64,000 bases of DNA from Sulfuriferula plumbiphila (GCF_009938015.1 NZ_AP021884.1:2730585-2794584); one strand, 5' to 3'. Shown: positions 8,832 through 18,997, counted from the first letter of the stretch. Notes: generated by a model not told the origin, from the sequence alone. A program made the numbers and translations.

Positions 8832-9678
8832 GGCGGGCCTCCTGCAGCAGGGTTTCGGCTTTCCTTGCTTCTTCCAGCAAGACGGATAGCGCGGGTATGT
8901 CCGTGTCCCACTCGATGAGCGTCGGAACGTTTCCGACGTGCGCCAATGCGTGGCGATAAAGTGCCCAGACATCGTCACAGACCGCTTTTCCATGAGTGTC
9001 GATCAGGCATTCGCCATTGCTGTCAAATCCCGCGAGGTGGATTTCCTGCACGGCTTCTGCGGGTATGGCGTGCAGATAAGCCAGCGGGTCGAATTGGTGA
9101 TTCACGGCGCTGACATAAATATTGTTGACATCCAGCAGGATGCCGCAACCCGACCGCACCGCAATCTCGGCCAGAAACGCCCACTCGGGAATCGTGGATT
9201 GCTTGAACTGAAGGTAACTCGATACGTTTTCAACCAGTATCTGCCGACCCAGGAAATCCTGTACCTGCATGATGCGGCTGGCGACATGTGCGAGCGCCTC
9301 TTCGGTATAAGGCAGCGGAAGCAGATCGTTGAGGTAGCGCTCAGACACGGAGCCCCACGATAAATGTTCCGATACCAGGCCGGGTTCGAAGCGCGCAACC
9401 AAGGATTTCAGTTTGCGCAGATGTTCCCTGTTCAATGGGTCTGTGGAACCGAGCGACAAGCCGACGCCGTGCAGGCTCAAAGGATAATTGGAACGAATCC
9501 GTTCCAGGTAGTAAAGGGGTTGTCCTCCCTCGGCGAAATAGTTTTCGCTATGCGCCTCGAGCCACCCGATGGCGGGCGGCGCTGACAGAATGTCCCGGTA
9601 GTGCTTGGCGCGCAGCCCAATCCCGGCATTCGCCGGAATTGGGCTTGCTACCCGATCGCACAATTTTTTGGCGATCAT
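8815..9678 (-). CDS. bufB: BufB, DUF692 multinuclear non-heme iron oxidative enzyme (MNIO)
   Basis: 287 residues, the full length of the DUF692 TIM-barrel family. The metal-binding blocks are all visible in order: WLEAHSENYF, PLSLHGVGLSLG, LVSEHLSWG, ILVENVSSYL, GILLDVNNIYVSA, EIHLAGF, LIDTHGKAV and LIEWDTDIP. Family knowledge: MNIOs such as MbnB and BufB use a mixed-valent iron cluster to convert cysteines of a precursor peptide into thiooxazole or oxazolone-type groups. The gene sits 6 bases after bufA and overlaps bufC, so the three are translated together. Its presumed substrate is BufA; the MerC-bufferin fusion at 16753-17457 could be a second one. Confidence 0.93.
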   Translation of the reverse strand: MIAKKLCDRVASPIPANAGIGLRAKHYRDILSAPPAIGWLEAHSENYFAEGGQPLYYLERIRSNYPLSLHGVGLSLGSTDPLNREHLRKLKSLVARFEPGLVSEHLSWGSVSERYLNDLLPLPYTEEALAHVASRIMQVQDFLGRQILVENVSSYLQFKQSTIPEWAFLAEIAVRSGCGILLDVNNIYVSAVNHQFDPLAYLHAIPAEAVQEIHLAGFDSNGECLIDTHGKAVCDDVWALYRHALAHVGNVPTLIEWDTDIPALSVLLEEARKAETLLQEARHEHIA

Positions 9679-9684
9679 CTTGGA

Positions 9685-9957
9685 TTACATGTGACCCGGT
9701 ATTCCGCCCACGATCTTGGCGCAGGTTCCTTTTGGCACTAAAACAAAGGAATCTTTCTCACCATCTTTCTTTGCATTGCCCGCACATGAATGCGCGCTGC
9801 TCTTACCCGCGCAATCATTTTTGCCGGCCTTGGCGATGCCAAAACATTGCTCCATTTTCGACATGTCTGCGGCAACTGCCGGTACCGTGAGAGTCATAGA
9901 ACCAAAGGCCAGGAGGCTTGCGATAGCGGATTTAACCAAAAGATCTTGCTTATTCAT
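9685..9957 (-). CDS. bufA: BufA1-type bufferin precursor (DUF2282)
   Basis: 90 residues. An N-terminal Sec signal peptide (about 1-30, ending VPAVAA) is followed by the core with four cysteines at 38, 49, 58 and 79: [15 protein letters not shown] and LVPKGTC. This spacing is the DUF2282/bufferin signature. Bufferins are ribosomally made, modified by BufB/BufC and exported to the periplasm, where they bind copper. The ATG at 9957 has AAGGAGAG 7 bases upstream. It is the first gene of a four-gene operon and lies about 110 bases downstream of an ECF-like promoter that is shared with tolC. The start, length and cysteine pattern are all typical. Confidence 0.93.
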   Translation of the reverse strand: MNKQDLLVKSAIASLLAFGSMTLTVPAVAADMSKMEQCFGIAKAGKNDCAGKSSAHSCAGNAKKDGEKDSFVLVPKGTCAKIVGGIPGHM

Positions 9958-10064
9958 TTGTATCTCTCCTTACTGATTTCGTGGAAAAAGACGAGACGGA
10001 AACTTGCGTTTATTAAGCGATATTCCGCACTCTTCGGGCGAATAGCTTGATTCGCTTACCCGTT

Positions 10065-10095
10065 TAGTCTACCGAACTTGGCATTCCTTACAAAA
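10065..10095 (-). promoter_or_regulatory. ECF-sigma-like promoter of the bufferin operon
   Basis: On the minus strand TGTAAGG (10093-10087) is followed after 16 bases by GACT (10070-...), inside a 31-base block that matches the block ahead of tolC (12590-12620) at 27 positions. The layout, a GTAA-type -35 with a short C/G-containing -10 and no sigma70 boxes, is that of ECF sigma factors. The downstream leader also shares the word GCGGAATATCGC with the tolC leader. Confidence 0.65.
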
Positions 10096-10303
10096 AATTG
10101 ATTTTCGACGGAATGTAGCCGATGTTGACGCAGATGCCCTCCATCACACCGCGCCCAATCAGCGTGTCCGTAAAGCCGCGTTGAAGGCTGCCGGCATGGT
10201 TGCGCTGCCGCTGTCAATCACTGCGATGCGCAGCCCGCTTCGGATAGCCTGGTTGTTGCAAGCAGTACAACCCATAACCCGGATGTGGCAGCCGTCGCGG
10301 CTC
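10088..10303 (-). pseudogene. merA N-terminal relic
   Basis: The minus strand encodes, in pieces, the order expected of a mercuric reductase start: an HMA-like CHIRVMGCTAC, then SGLRIAVIDSGSATMPAAF (Rossmann FAD motif, compare [17 protein letters not shown] of the intact merA at 15078), and, after a one-base shift, MEGICVNIGYIPSK (compare [13 protein letters not shown]). One active-site Cys has become Tyr, a large part between HMA and FAD motif is missing, and a TAA follows at once. It lies between mlaC and bufA and its end overlaps the bufA promoter. Seen in sequence; identification by motif order. Confidence 0.7.
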
Positions 10304-10336
10304 CTACGAGAACGTAAGTCCCGTTTCCCGGTTGCA

Positions 10337-11053
10337 TCATTTTGGCGTGGCGCGAGTTTTCTTGGCTGGAGCGGTCTTGACCGCCGGTGCTTCCTGCTGG
10401 CTGACCGCATTCTGCTGATTGCGGCTGGCGAGGGTACGAATCAGTCCATCAATGCCCGACTGGCGGATTTCGCTGCCGAACGAGCTGCGGTAGTTGGTCA
10501 CCAGGCTCACGCCATCAATCGCCACATCGTAGACTTTCCAGCCGAAAGGTGTTTTTTCCATGCTGTAGTCGATTGGAATGGGCTGGGCGCCGGGCTGCTT
10601 GACCTGGGTCTGCACCGTCACGTCGGTCGCCTCCGGCGCCATGCTGAACGGCTTGAATTCGATTGCCTGGTTATTGAATGCGGTCAGCGAACTGGCGTAG
10701 GTGCGCACCAGCAGGGTACGAAATTCCTGGATCAGCAACTGGCGCTGGGCGGGCGTGGCACGCGGCCAGTATTTGCCCACCGCAAGCATGGTCATATGGT
10801 TAAAGTCGAAATTGGGCAGAATCTTGGCGTCCACCAGTTCGTATATCTTGCGGGTGTCGCCCGCCTGAATGTCCTTGTCCTTTTTAAGGATGGCAACCAC
10901 TTCCTGGGTGGTGGTCTTGACCAGCACATCGGGCGCCACATCGGCGCCCGCAGCCTGTCCGTGCGCGACAACCAGCAGGCTCAGCGCAGCCAGACCGGCG
11001 ACCAGCCATTTTCCTGCACCTGCGAAAAATTTCAACGGGGGCTCATGCGTCAT
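10337..11053 (-). CDS. mlaC: MlaC/Ttg2D-family phospholipid-binding protein
   Basis: 238 residues. A signal peptide (about 1-37, LVAGLAALSLLVVAHGQAAG) precedes the MlaC domain: PNFDFNHMTMLAVGKYWPRA, then RTYASSLTAFNNQ and IDYSMEKTPFGWKVYDVAID followed by GVSLVTNYRSSF. The tail is Lys/Ala/Pro-rich. MlaC proteins shuttle phospholipids across the periplasm between the MlaA and MlaFEDB complexes. No other mla gene is visible; instead the gene lies 27 bases after a tolC-type gene and is co-transcribed with it from an ECF-like promoter. Such tolC-mlaC pairs point to an envelope-repair or efflux role beyond classical Mla transport, which is inference. Confidence 0.85.
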   Translation of the reverse strand: MTHEPPLKFFAGAGKWLVAGLAALSLLVVAHGQAAGADVAPDVLVKTTTQEVVAILKKDKDIQAGDTRKIYELVDAKILPNFDFNHMTMLAVGKYWPRATPAQRQLLIQEFRTLLVRTYASSLTAFNNQAIEFKPFSMAPEATDVTVQTQVKQPGAQPIPIDYSMEKTPFGWKVYDVAIDGVSLVTNYRSSFGSEIRQSGIDGLIRTLASRNQQNAVSQQEAPAVKTAPAKKTRATPK

Positions 11054-11080
11054 GATTTGTATTGGCCTTTAGAGGTGGTT

Positions 11081-12448
11081 TTACTTGAGTTCACCGACAG
11101 CGCGGTACATCTGGGCAACATCCATGTTGTAATCGTTCACCGTTTTCAGGTACTCCGCCTGGGTAAGCGCGTAGCTTTTCAGGGCCTCGGCGACTTTATC
11201 GGCATGCCCGAGTCCGGCGCTAAAATCCGCCAGCGCGGATATCATCCAGCGCCGCGCCGCCGCAGCGCCTGCGGCCAGATCGCGCTGCGCGTCGTAGTTG
11301 GCCTGAACCTGCTGATACGCCGCAGATACCTGGAACGGAATCCCGGCCTGCGCATACTGGTTTTTATAGTTGAGCGCTTCCAGTTCGGCCTGCTCCTGCG
11401 CCACTTTGGCAGGCACCACGCCGAATTCCATGTCCCATTTCACCCCGACCACCGGGGTCAGACCGGCGTTGTTGAACGGGTCATAAATATAGGGATTGTT
11501 GAGCCGATCGCGCCGCGATGCGTAATTGGCCGTCCCTACAATACCCGCATAAACGTCCGGGTATTGCTCCGATTTTTTCGCGGCCACCAGGGCGCGACGC
11601 GCACGCATGCCGGCTTCCAGTTGCGCCATTTCCGGGCGGTCCAGCAGCGCGCGCGACTGCAGTTCCGCCAGGCTATCCCGGGGCAGCGCCACCGGCGCCA
11701 GGCTGGCGTCGGCCACTTGCAGATCGGCATCCATGCCCACACCGGTGAGCACCTTCAGGCCATCCAGGCTGATTTTTTCGATGGCTTTGGCCTGGCTCAG
11801 ATATTTGCCCAGCATGCCGCGCGCCGCTTGCAGCGCGTACAAATCCGATTGTCTGGATTGGCCATTATCCTCCTTGAGGTTGTGGCTAACGCGGGTCACC
11901 GCGCTGTCCAGCCGGCTCTGCACGTCTTCCAGGAAACGGCGCAAATCCCGCGCCGTCAGGTAACCGTAGTAAGCGCGCTTGACGTCCAGCACCGTGTCCG
12001 CCCTGCTGATGCGCACATCGCCGCGCCTGACATCGATATTGCCCTGCGCAGCCTCGCTGTAATGCTGGATTTTGCCAAACGTAAACAGCGGTTTGATCAG
12101 CGCAACCTGCAGCGAGGTCCAGTCGGACAGGCCTCCCGGAAACGGGCCGTCGCGACGCGGCGTGGTGCCGGAGGGGGCGCCGCCCTGATAAAAACCGCCG
12201 TTCACCTGGGGCGCCAGCCCCACAAACAGGTTGGCGTTAACGCGCCAGCCATCCTTGGCCTGCGCCTGTTCGAGCAGGGCGCGCGCCGATTCCACCAGTT
12301 GCTCGCGTTCCTTGACCCGCGGGTCGGCGCTCAGACTCATTTGCTCCGCCTGCGCCAGGTTCACGGTTTGCGCCAAGCTGCCTGCCGGCCACGCAACTGC
12401 CAGCGCCAGCATGAACCGGGATAATGTGCTCGATTTTTTCATTTTCAC
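11081..12448 (-). CDS. TolC-family outer-membrane efflux protein
   Basis: 455 residues with a signal peptide (to about residue 26, WPAGSLAQ) and two TolC/OEP repeats of long coiled-coil helices. The typical repeat words are seen: SLQVALIKPLFTFGKI, VKRAYYGYLTARDLRRF, SLAELQSRALLDRPEMAQLE and KWDMEFGVVPAKVAQEQAEL. As a trimer it would form an outer-membrane duct for a pump or type I secretion system, but no adaptor or pump gene is next to it. It is first in an operon with mlaC. The promoter block at 12590-12620 matches that of the bufferin operon, suggesting joint control. Confidence 0.88.
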   Translation of the reverse strand: MKMKKSSTLSRFMLALAVAWPAGSLAQTVNLAQAEQMSLSADPRVKEREQLVESARALLEQAQAKDGWRVNANLFVGLAPQVNGGFYQGGAPSGTTPRRDGPFPGGLSDWTSLQVALIKPLFTFGKIQHYSEAAQGNIDVRRGDVRISRADTVLDVKRAYYGYLTARDLRRFLEDVQSRLDSAVTRVSHNLKEDNGQSRQSDLYALQAARGMLGKYLSQAKAIEKISLDGLKVLTGVGMDADLQVADASLAPVALPRDSLAELQSRALLDRPEMAQLEAGMRARRALVAAKKSEQYPDVYAGIVGTANYASRRDRLNNPYIYDPFNNAGLTPVVGVKWDMEFGVVPAKVAQEQAELEALNYKNQYAQAGIPFQVSAAYQQVQANYDAQRDLAAGAAAARRWMISALADFSAGLGHADKVAEALKSYALTQAEYLKTVNDYNMDVAQMYRAVGELK

Positions 12449-12589
12449 TGCTGAATTCCTTGCTTCATGGGGCGGCCGGGTGCCGTTTCCGACAACTTTT
12501 CCGGACCGTCAACCGCCTTGTTTTATAGCGGAATAGCGATATTCCGCATACTTCGAGAAGTTTGGGCGATATCATTTCGCTTGCCACTA

Positions 12590-12620
12590 TAGTCTACCGA
12601 GCTGGGCGTTTCTTACAAAA
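12590..12620 (-). promoter_or_regulatory. ECF-sigma-like promoter of tolC-mlaC
   Basis: Minus strand TGTAAGA, 16 bases (ending CTCGGTA), then GACTAT. 27 of 31 bases equal those at 10065-10095. The 5' leader to the ATG is about 140 bases and contains GCGGAATATCGC, as in bufA. Confidence 0.62.
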
Positions 12621-12977
12621 ACCAAACAACCACCGTGCGAGCAAAAGAACCGTCTCCTGCCTGTTGATCGTCGCGTTTCAGGCGCGCTGAAGCTCGGCCA
12701 AGCGAGTGGGAGACACAGTTTCGTGAGCGTGGCTGTCAGGTTTTAACCTGCTCGGCGACTAATCCCTATATTCATCACAATATTTAAGGCGCGCACCATG
12801 CCCGTTCGACCCCTGGGCTTTTGTCTGGCCTGCCATGCCCGGCCACGCGGTGGGCTTTGTGCTCCTGGACGCGGATACCGCATCCTCTGCCCGGCTAATC
12901 CGAACAACCATCCATGGCGCGCGAGAGCGGCAGATTTGATGCGAGATGAGTAGCTTGTTTGAATAAACATTTGCATT
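12621..12977. other. intergenic, no gene recognised
   Basis: About 360 bases between the tolC promoter and the TetR-type regulator. Only short, unsupported frames exist. No RNA fold or repeat was recognised. Confidence 0.4.
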
Positions 12978-12978
12978 G

Positions 12979-12994
12979 TGAACCGATTGTTCCA
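12979..12994 (+). promoter_or_regulatory. possible TetR-family operator, upstream copy
   Basis: TGAACCGATTGTTCCA contains the inverted arms GAAC/GTTC five bases apart and overlaps the 5' leader of the TetR-family gene. The words ATTATGGAAC (minus strand here) also occur in the palindrome at 13612-13636, so both may bind the same regulator. Confidence 0.45.
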
Positions 12995-13004
12995 TAATGC
13001 ATCG

Positions 13005-13598
13005 ATGATTACAAGTATTGGACGCCCTCTTGAATTCGATCCGGAAACCGCCTTGGAGGCGGCCATGGAATTGTTCTGGCGTAAAGGTTATGAAAACACT
13101 TCCATGCAGGATTTGCTGGCGGTCATGGACATCTCCAGAAGCAGTCTCTACCAGGCTTTCGGCAGCAAACAGCGGTTGTTCGGACTGTGCATGCGCCATT
13201 ATCAGGACATGCTGACAAGCCAGTTGCGCCAGCGTCTGGAGGCGGCCGAATCCGGACGCCGCTTCATCGCTGACTTTCTGCATGCGGTGCCGGACGAAGT
13301 GCGCGCGCCGGGCGGATCGCGTGGCTGTCTGCTCTTTAACACCGCCAATGAGTTCGCCCAGCGCGACCCCGCCATTGCCGGTGAGGTTGCCCAGGGTATC
13401 GAACGCTTCCGGGCAGTGCTGCGAGCCGCTGTGGAGCGCGCCCAGCGAGAGGGGGAGATCGATGCGAAACGCGACCCGACGATCCTGGCCGGTTATTTGG
13501 TCAGCAGCATGAGCGGACTCAAGACACTGGCCAAGGCAGGTGCCGAGGCCGACGTACTTAAGGGCATCATCAATGTTGCCCTGAAAGCCCTGGACTGA
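13005..13598 (+). CDS. TetR/AcrR-family transcriptional regulator
   Basis: 197 residues from the ATG at 13005; a GTG at 12978 in the same frame lies inside the putative operator and is less likely. The N-terminal helix-turn-helix is typical: AMELFWRKGYENTSMQDLLA followed by VMDISRSSLYQAFGSKQRLF. The C-terminal ligand domain contains GCLLFNTANEFAQRDP, as in the subgroup that senses electrophiles or quinone-like compounds. It is followed after 63 bases by an AhpD-like gene, with a 25-base palindrome between them. The regulator probably represses both its own gene and the AhpD-like gene until a toxic organic compound appears. Confidence 0.88.
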   Translation: MITSIGRPLEFDPETALEAAMELFWRKGYENTSMQDLLAVMDISRSSLYQAFGSKQRLFGLCMRHYQDMLTSQLRQRLEAAESGRRFIADFLHAVPDEVRAPGGSRGCLLFNTANEFAQRDPAIAGEVAQGIERFRAVLRAAVERAQREGEIDAKRDPTILAGYLVSSMSGLKTLAKAGAEADVLKGIINVALKALD

Positions 13599-13611
13599 TC
13601 TATTTTGGCCA

Positions 13612-13636
13612 ATTATGGAACGGTCAGTCCAATTAT
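13612..13636 (+). promoter_or_regulatory. palindromic operator ahead of the AhpD-like gene
   Basis: ATTATGGAACGGTCAGTCCA plus ATTAT is an imperfect 25-base palindrome (outer arms ATTAT-TGGA / TCCA-ATTAT types). It lies 25 bases before the RBS of the AhpD-like gene, in the place expected for a TetR-family operator. Confidence 0.5.
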
Positions 13637-13661
13637 CAACCTGAAATTGAAGGAGTACACC

Positions 13662-14231
13662 ATGCAAGCCGAATACCGTCTCACCCTGCCTGCCCTCACT
13701 GCGGAACAAGCGCAGCCTTTGTCGCGCTCGCTGCTGGAAGAAGCCGAAGCCAAATTGGGTTTCGTGCCCAACATGTACCGCGTAATGGCCAACAGCCCCG
13801 GCCTGCTGGATACCTATATCCACGGCTACACCCGTTTTCGCGAGGACTCCGGCTTTACCCCGGCGGAGCAGGAGGTCGTGCTATTGGCAGTCAGCCGCGA
13901 GAACGGTTGCAGCTACTGCGTCGCGGCGCATTGTTTTCTGGCTGACCATATGTCGAAAGTGCCCGTGGATGTGACCGATGCCATCCGTGACGGCCGTCCC
14001 GTTGCCGACGCAAAACTGGCGGTACTCTCCGCGTTTAGCCAGACGATGGTCGACAGCAGGGGCTTGCCCAGTCGCGACGATGTAGCCGCCTTCCTCGGCG
14101 CCGGTTACAGCGAGCGGCACATCCTGGAAATCATACTGGCCATCGCCGTGAAGACCTTGAGCAACTACGCCAACCATCTGTTCCACACGCCGGTGGACGA
14201 CCTGTTTGCCGCACGGGCATGGGCGGGCTGA
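13662..14231 (+). CDS. AhpD-like/carboxymuconolactone decarboxylase-family protein
   Basis: 189 residues. The redox motif CSYCVAAH (CxxC followed by H four residues later) is the AhpD-type peroxidase active site, embedded in the helical CMD fold (EQEVVLLAVSRENGCSYCVA). Enzymes of this type reduce peroxides via a dithiol relay or act as simple thiol oxidoreductases. The ATG at 13662 has AAGGAG 6 bases ahead. Its pairing with a TetR-type regulator and the operator between them suggest induction by an electrophile. The 3' end is followed by 75 bases without a terminator and the broken tusA gene. Confidence 0.88.
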   Translation: MQAEYRLTLPALTAEQAQPLSRSLLEEAEAKLGFVPNMYRVMANSPGLLDTYIHGYTRFREDSGFTPAEQEVVLLAVSRENGCSYCVAAHCFLADHMSKVPVDVTDAIRDGRPVADAKLAVLSAFSQTMVDSRGLPSRDDVAAFLGAGYSERHILEIILAIAVKTLSNYANHLFHTPVDDLFAARAWAG

Positions 14232-14306
14232 GCATAACCACCTGTCGCGTCCGCTCGCCGACGGCGGATGGCGGCTTTCCCCAAGTCGGTATGTAAGGAG
14301 AGCGTC

Positions 14307-14542
14307 ATGGAATACGACAAAGAACTGGATGCGCGTGGAATGAACTGCCGCTGCCCATCCTGCGCACCAGGAAATCCCTGAACGAACTGCTGGCTGGGCA
14401 AGTGCTTAAGGTCAGCGCAACCGCCCCCGGTGCGATAAAGGACATGCAAGCCTTCACCAAGCAGACAGGCAACGAACTGGTGTCAACTGCGGAGTCTGGC
14501 GGCGAATACATATTCATGATCCGCAAACAAGATTGCAGATAG
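14307..14542 (+). pseudogene. tusA: tusA-like sulfur carrier with one-base frameshift
   Basis: The ATG at 14307 (RBS TAAGGAG) begins MEYDKELDARGMNC, the TusA start including the active Cys. The next bases read CGCTGCCCATCC; with one C restored near 14347 the text becomes the family-typical CPLPILRTRKSLNELLAGQV and continues in frame to a stop at 14542 (GGEYIFMIRKQDCR). As written the frame stops after about 24 codons. TusA passes sulfane sulfur in tRNA thiolation and in sulfur oxidation. A sequencing or assembly error cannot be excluded, since everything else in the gene is intact. Confidence 0.75.
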
Positions 14543-14909
14543 TCTGCGGCAGAAGTACCGGCAGGTTGGCGTCACTCGCCAAATTCGGGAAGCAGCGCCG
14601 GAGGAAGACTTCTCGGCATTCTTTGATGGCGAGGGATATTGGCGGCTGGATGAATGTCCTGCGAAGTGGGGGAACCCGGAAGCCACGCTGCGGGAAAAAC
14701 AGTTCTGGCAGGTATTTGAGAACTGCTTGAGCGATCTGCCCCCACGGCAAGCCAAGGTATTTTTGCTGCGTGAGTTCTTTGAACTGGAGACAGAAGATAT
14801 CTGTAACTCTTTGGGGATCTCGGTCAGCAATCTTCATGTCATGCTCCATCGCGCCAGGTTGCGGCTTAGAGCGAATCTGGGCAAGCAGTGGCATTCGGCC
14901 AGACCTTAG
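14543..14909 (+). pseudogene. 5'-truncated ECF sigma factor (region 4 retained)
   Basis: The frame runs from inside the tusA end to a stop at 14909. It encodes NKIADSLRQKYRQ, which aligns with NKIADVLRQKKR of the intact ECF factor at 37217-37840, a linker (WGNPEATLREKQFWQVFENC) and a complete sigma region 4 (LPPRQAKVFLLREFFELETE followed by DICNSLGISVSNLHVMLHRA). Region 2, which binds the -10 element, is missing. It appears to have been joined to tusA by a deletion. It is a paralogue of the window's intact ECF factor and lies 170 bases before the merA gene. Confidence 0.75.
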
Positions 14910-15015
14910 CGAACGATTTTTTCCGTTTCGTGCGCTGACCCCTATAAAAAACCTTAGCGGATTTTGGGTTATTACCACGTCATACACAATCACATCGCGC
15001 TGAAGTGAAACTCGC

Positions 15016-17457
<2,442 letters not shown>

Positions 17458-17627
17458 AGCGGAATGGACACAGCGGATAGCACAAGGGTGGTAGATCATG
17501 CACACGGCTTCCCCTGTGCCCGTACTACTGCTGCTGGTACGTCATCGCCGGCAGCGATGAGTTGGGGCAGCCTCGATAATCGAGTTGATTGCCCTGGTAT
17601 AACCTCCTTGTATTTCACGCTGCACCA

Positions 17628-17760
17628 AAGCCGTTCGACAACACCTTGTCTCGCCACCGCTCTTTGCCGTCCATGCTGACCTGGATGCCGTGACTGCTCA
17701 GTTTGCCAGTGAAGGTGTCCGACGTAAATTGAGCGCCTTGGTCGGTGTTGAAGATTTCCG
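17628..17760 (-). pseudogene. IS3-family transposase fragment
   Basis: The minus strand encodes IFNTDQGAQFTSDTFTGKLS followed by SHGIQVSMDGKERWRDKV, the middle of an IS3-family OrfB integrase core. The flanking DDE parts and the element ends are absent. Confidence 0.65.
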
Positions 17761-17990
17761 TGAGGCCGATCGCTTCCGTGTCAACAACGTCTGCCCCGGC
17801 ACCATTCGCACGCTCATCAACCGCCCGGCATGGGGACACACGAAACTTGCGACAAACTCATATAACTGATTCCTTGCAAGCATATCGGCGAGCCGGAGGA
17901 TCGTGCAGGTCGTGGTGTGGCTCGCGTCTGACAATGTGGATTACTTCAACGGCATCAGCTTATTCATCGACGGCGGGTACTGCGCTCTAT
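17745..17990 (+). pseudogene. short-chain dehydrogenase C-terminal fragment
   Basis: Two frames together give VNNVCPGTIRTLINRP and IGEPED, then QVVVWLASDNVDYFNGISLF followed by IDGGY, the end of a classical SDR enzyme. The catalytic N-terminal part is missing and at least one frameshift lies between the pieces. Confidence 0.6.
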
Positions 17991-18215
17991 CCCGGCTTCG
18001 CCATTGGGGATTGAGCATGAGACTTCTCCAGCCACCTTTTCCTACGTGGTTGCTGCCGAAATCGACAGTGAAGACCGTCCTGTCGCCGGCCACCGCCATG
18101 GCAGCGTGATTCAACTGGTATTGGCCGCTTCCCTTCGTGTCGAAGAGGGTCAAGAACGTGCCATCGGCGGCGAATTTCTGAATCCGATAGCCTTACTTTG
18201 CGGGCGAGATCGCGG
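17990..18215 (-). pseudogene. NHL-repeat protein fragment
   Basis: On the minus strand FAADGTFLTLFDTKGSGQYQ and then MAVAGDRTVFTVDFGSNHVG resemble NHL beta-propeller repeats, with a frameshift within. A similar short piece (VFAVDFANNRVEKW) is found on the plus strand near 27095-27140. Confidence 0.45.
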
Positions 18216-18258
18216 ATCTCGCGCTGGTATATTTTTTTGATGTGCAGCAATTTTTCCC

Positions 18259-18290
18259 TTGACCTTGGTCTTAACTCCAAGGTCTAGAAT
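18259..18290 (+). promoter_or_regulatory. MerR-type autoregulated promoter with perfect dyad
   Basis: TTGACC (18259-18264), a 20-base spacer and TAGAAT (18285-18290). The spacer holds the perfect inverted repeat GACCTTGG-TCTTAACT-CCAAGGTC. This is the textbook layout of a promoter underwound by a MerR-family dimer, directly ahead of the MerR-family gene. Confidence 0.85.
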
Positions 18291-18315
18291 GTAAAAACGA
18301 TGAAGGAGAGAACCC

Positions 18316-18747
18316 GTGCTTACGATAGGAAAGCTTGCGCTCCGCGTTGACGTGACGACCGATACCGTCCGCTACTACGAGAAGGAAGGATTGCTTGCGC
18401 CGGCCAGGAAAACCGACGCCGGATACCGCTTGTACGATGACGTCGCCATTCGGCGCCTGCGTTTCATCAAACAGGCGCAGCATTGTGGTTTCAGCTTGGC
18501 GGAAATCGGCGAGCTGTTGGCTTTGAAGAGCAGCGATGCCGCCTGCTGCAAGGACGTGAAGAGCGTCGCCATCGAGAAAAAACTGCATCTGGAGCACAAG
18601 ATCAAAGCGCTACGGGTCATGTCGCAGGCGCTCAGCGAGCTCATCACGGTTTGCGATGACGAAACCCGGCCGCTGCAGGAATGCCCGATTCTCGCGGCGC
18701 TGGAGAGCAGCATGGAGAAACAATTGAAAGGAGATCGAAATGGTTAA
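18316..18747 (+). CDS. MerR-family metal-responsive regulator
   Basis: 143 residues from a GTG start (18316) with GAAGGAGAG ahead. The winged helix domain is clear: [20 protein letters not shown], then [19 protein letters not shown]. The dimer helix is followed by a metal loop: cysteines at 77, 78, 113 and 123, the last in QECPIL. The CC pair at 77-78 together with C113 and C123 resembles the Zn/Pb/Cd-type branch (ZntR, PbrR, CadR) more than classical Hg MerR, so the metal is open. It is the first gene of an operon with thiol-redox proteins, whose first member overlaps it by 8 bases, and it very likely controls its own promoter at 18259-18290. Confidence 0.9.
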   Translation: MLTIGKLALRVDVTTDTVRYYEKEGLLAPARKTDAGYRLYDDVAIRRLRFIKQAQHCGFSLAEIGELLALKSSDAACCKDVKSVAIEKKLHLEHKIKALRVMSQALSELITVCDDETRPLQECPILAALESSMEKQLKGDRNG

Positions 18748-18997
18748 AGTGGAAGTGTTTTCGTCACCCGGCTGCGGCAAGTGCGCCCAGGCCAAAAATA
18801 TGCTTAAAACCATTGTGGAAGAAATGGGACAGGGCAGGATCACCTGGCGCGACGTGAACATTCTGGAGGAAATGGATTATGCCGTGGAACTGGGCGTGAT
18901 GTCGTCGCCCGCGATCGCGATTGACGGCAAGCTGGCATTTTCGTCGCTGCCCAGCCCGGATAAATTGCGGACGGAACTCGGCAAGCGGCTGGTATGA
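18740..18997 (+). CDS. small thioredoxin-fold protein (CGKC)
   Basis: 85 residues with the redox motif [15 protein letters not shown] at the N-terminus and the cis-Pro segment [18 protein letters not shown]. It has no signal peptide, so it works in the cytoplasm. The start overlaps the end of the MerR-type gene. Glutaredoxin-like proteins of this size pass electrons to membrane CcdA/DsbD-type proteins or handle thiol-bound metals. Two such membrane genes follow. Confidence 0.85.
   Translation: MVKVEVFSSPGCGKCAQAKNMLKTIVEEMGQGRITWRDVNILEEMDYAVELGVMSSPAIAIDGKLAFSSLPSPDKLRTELGKRLV

Noticed and set aside
10181-12424. A 747-codon open frame on the plus strand opposite tolC and mlaC
   Set aside because: It is antisense to two clear genes, has His/Arg/Gln-rich chance composition and no domain; a product of high GC codon bias.
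12759-13823. A 354-codon minus-strand frame over the TetR-type gene
   Set aside because: The TetR protein on the plus strand has a clear helix-turn-helix; the other frame has none.
14727-14909. A short intact sigma factor gene
   Set aside because: Only region 4 and the linker remain; the frame runs back into tusA without a start or region 2, so it is a remnant.
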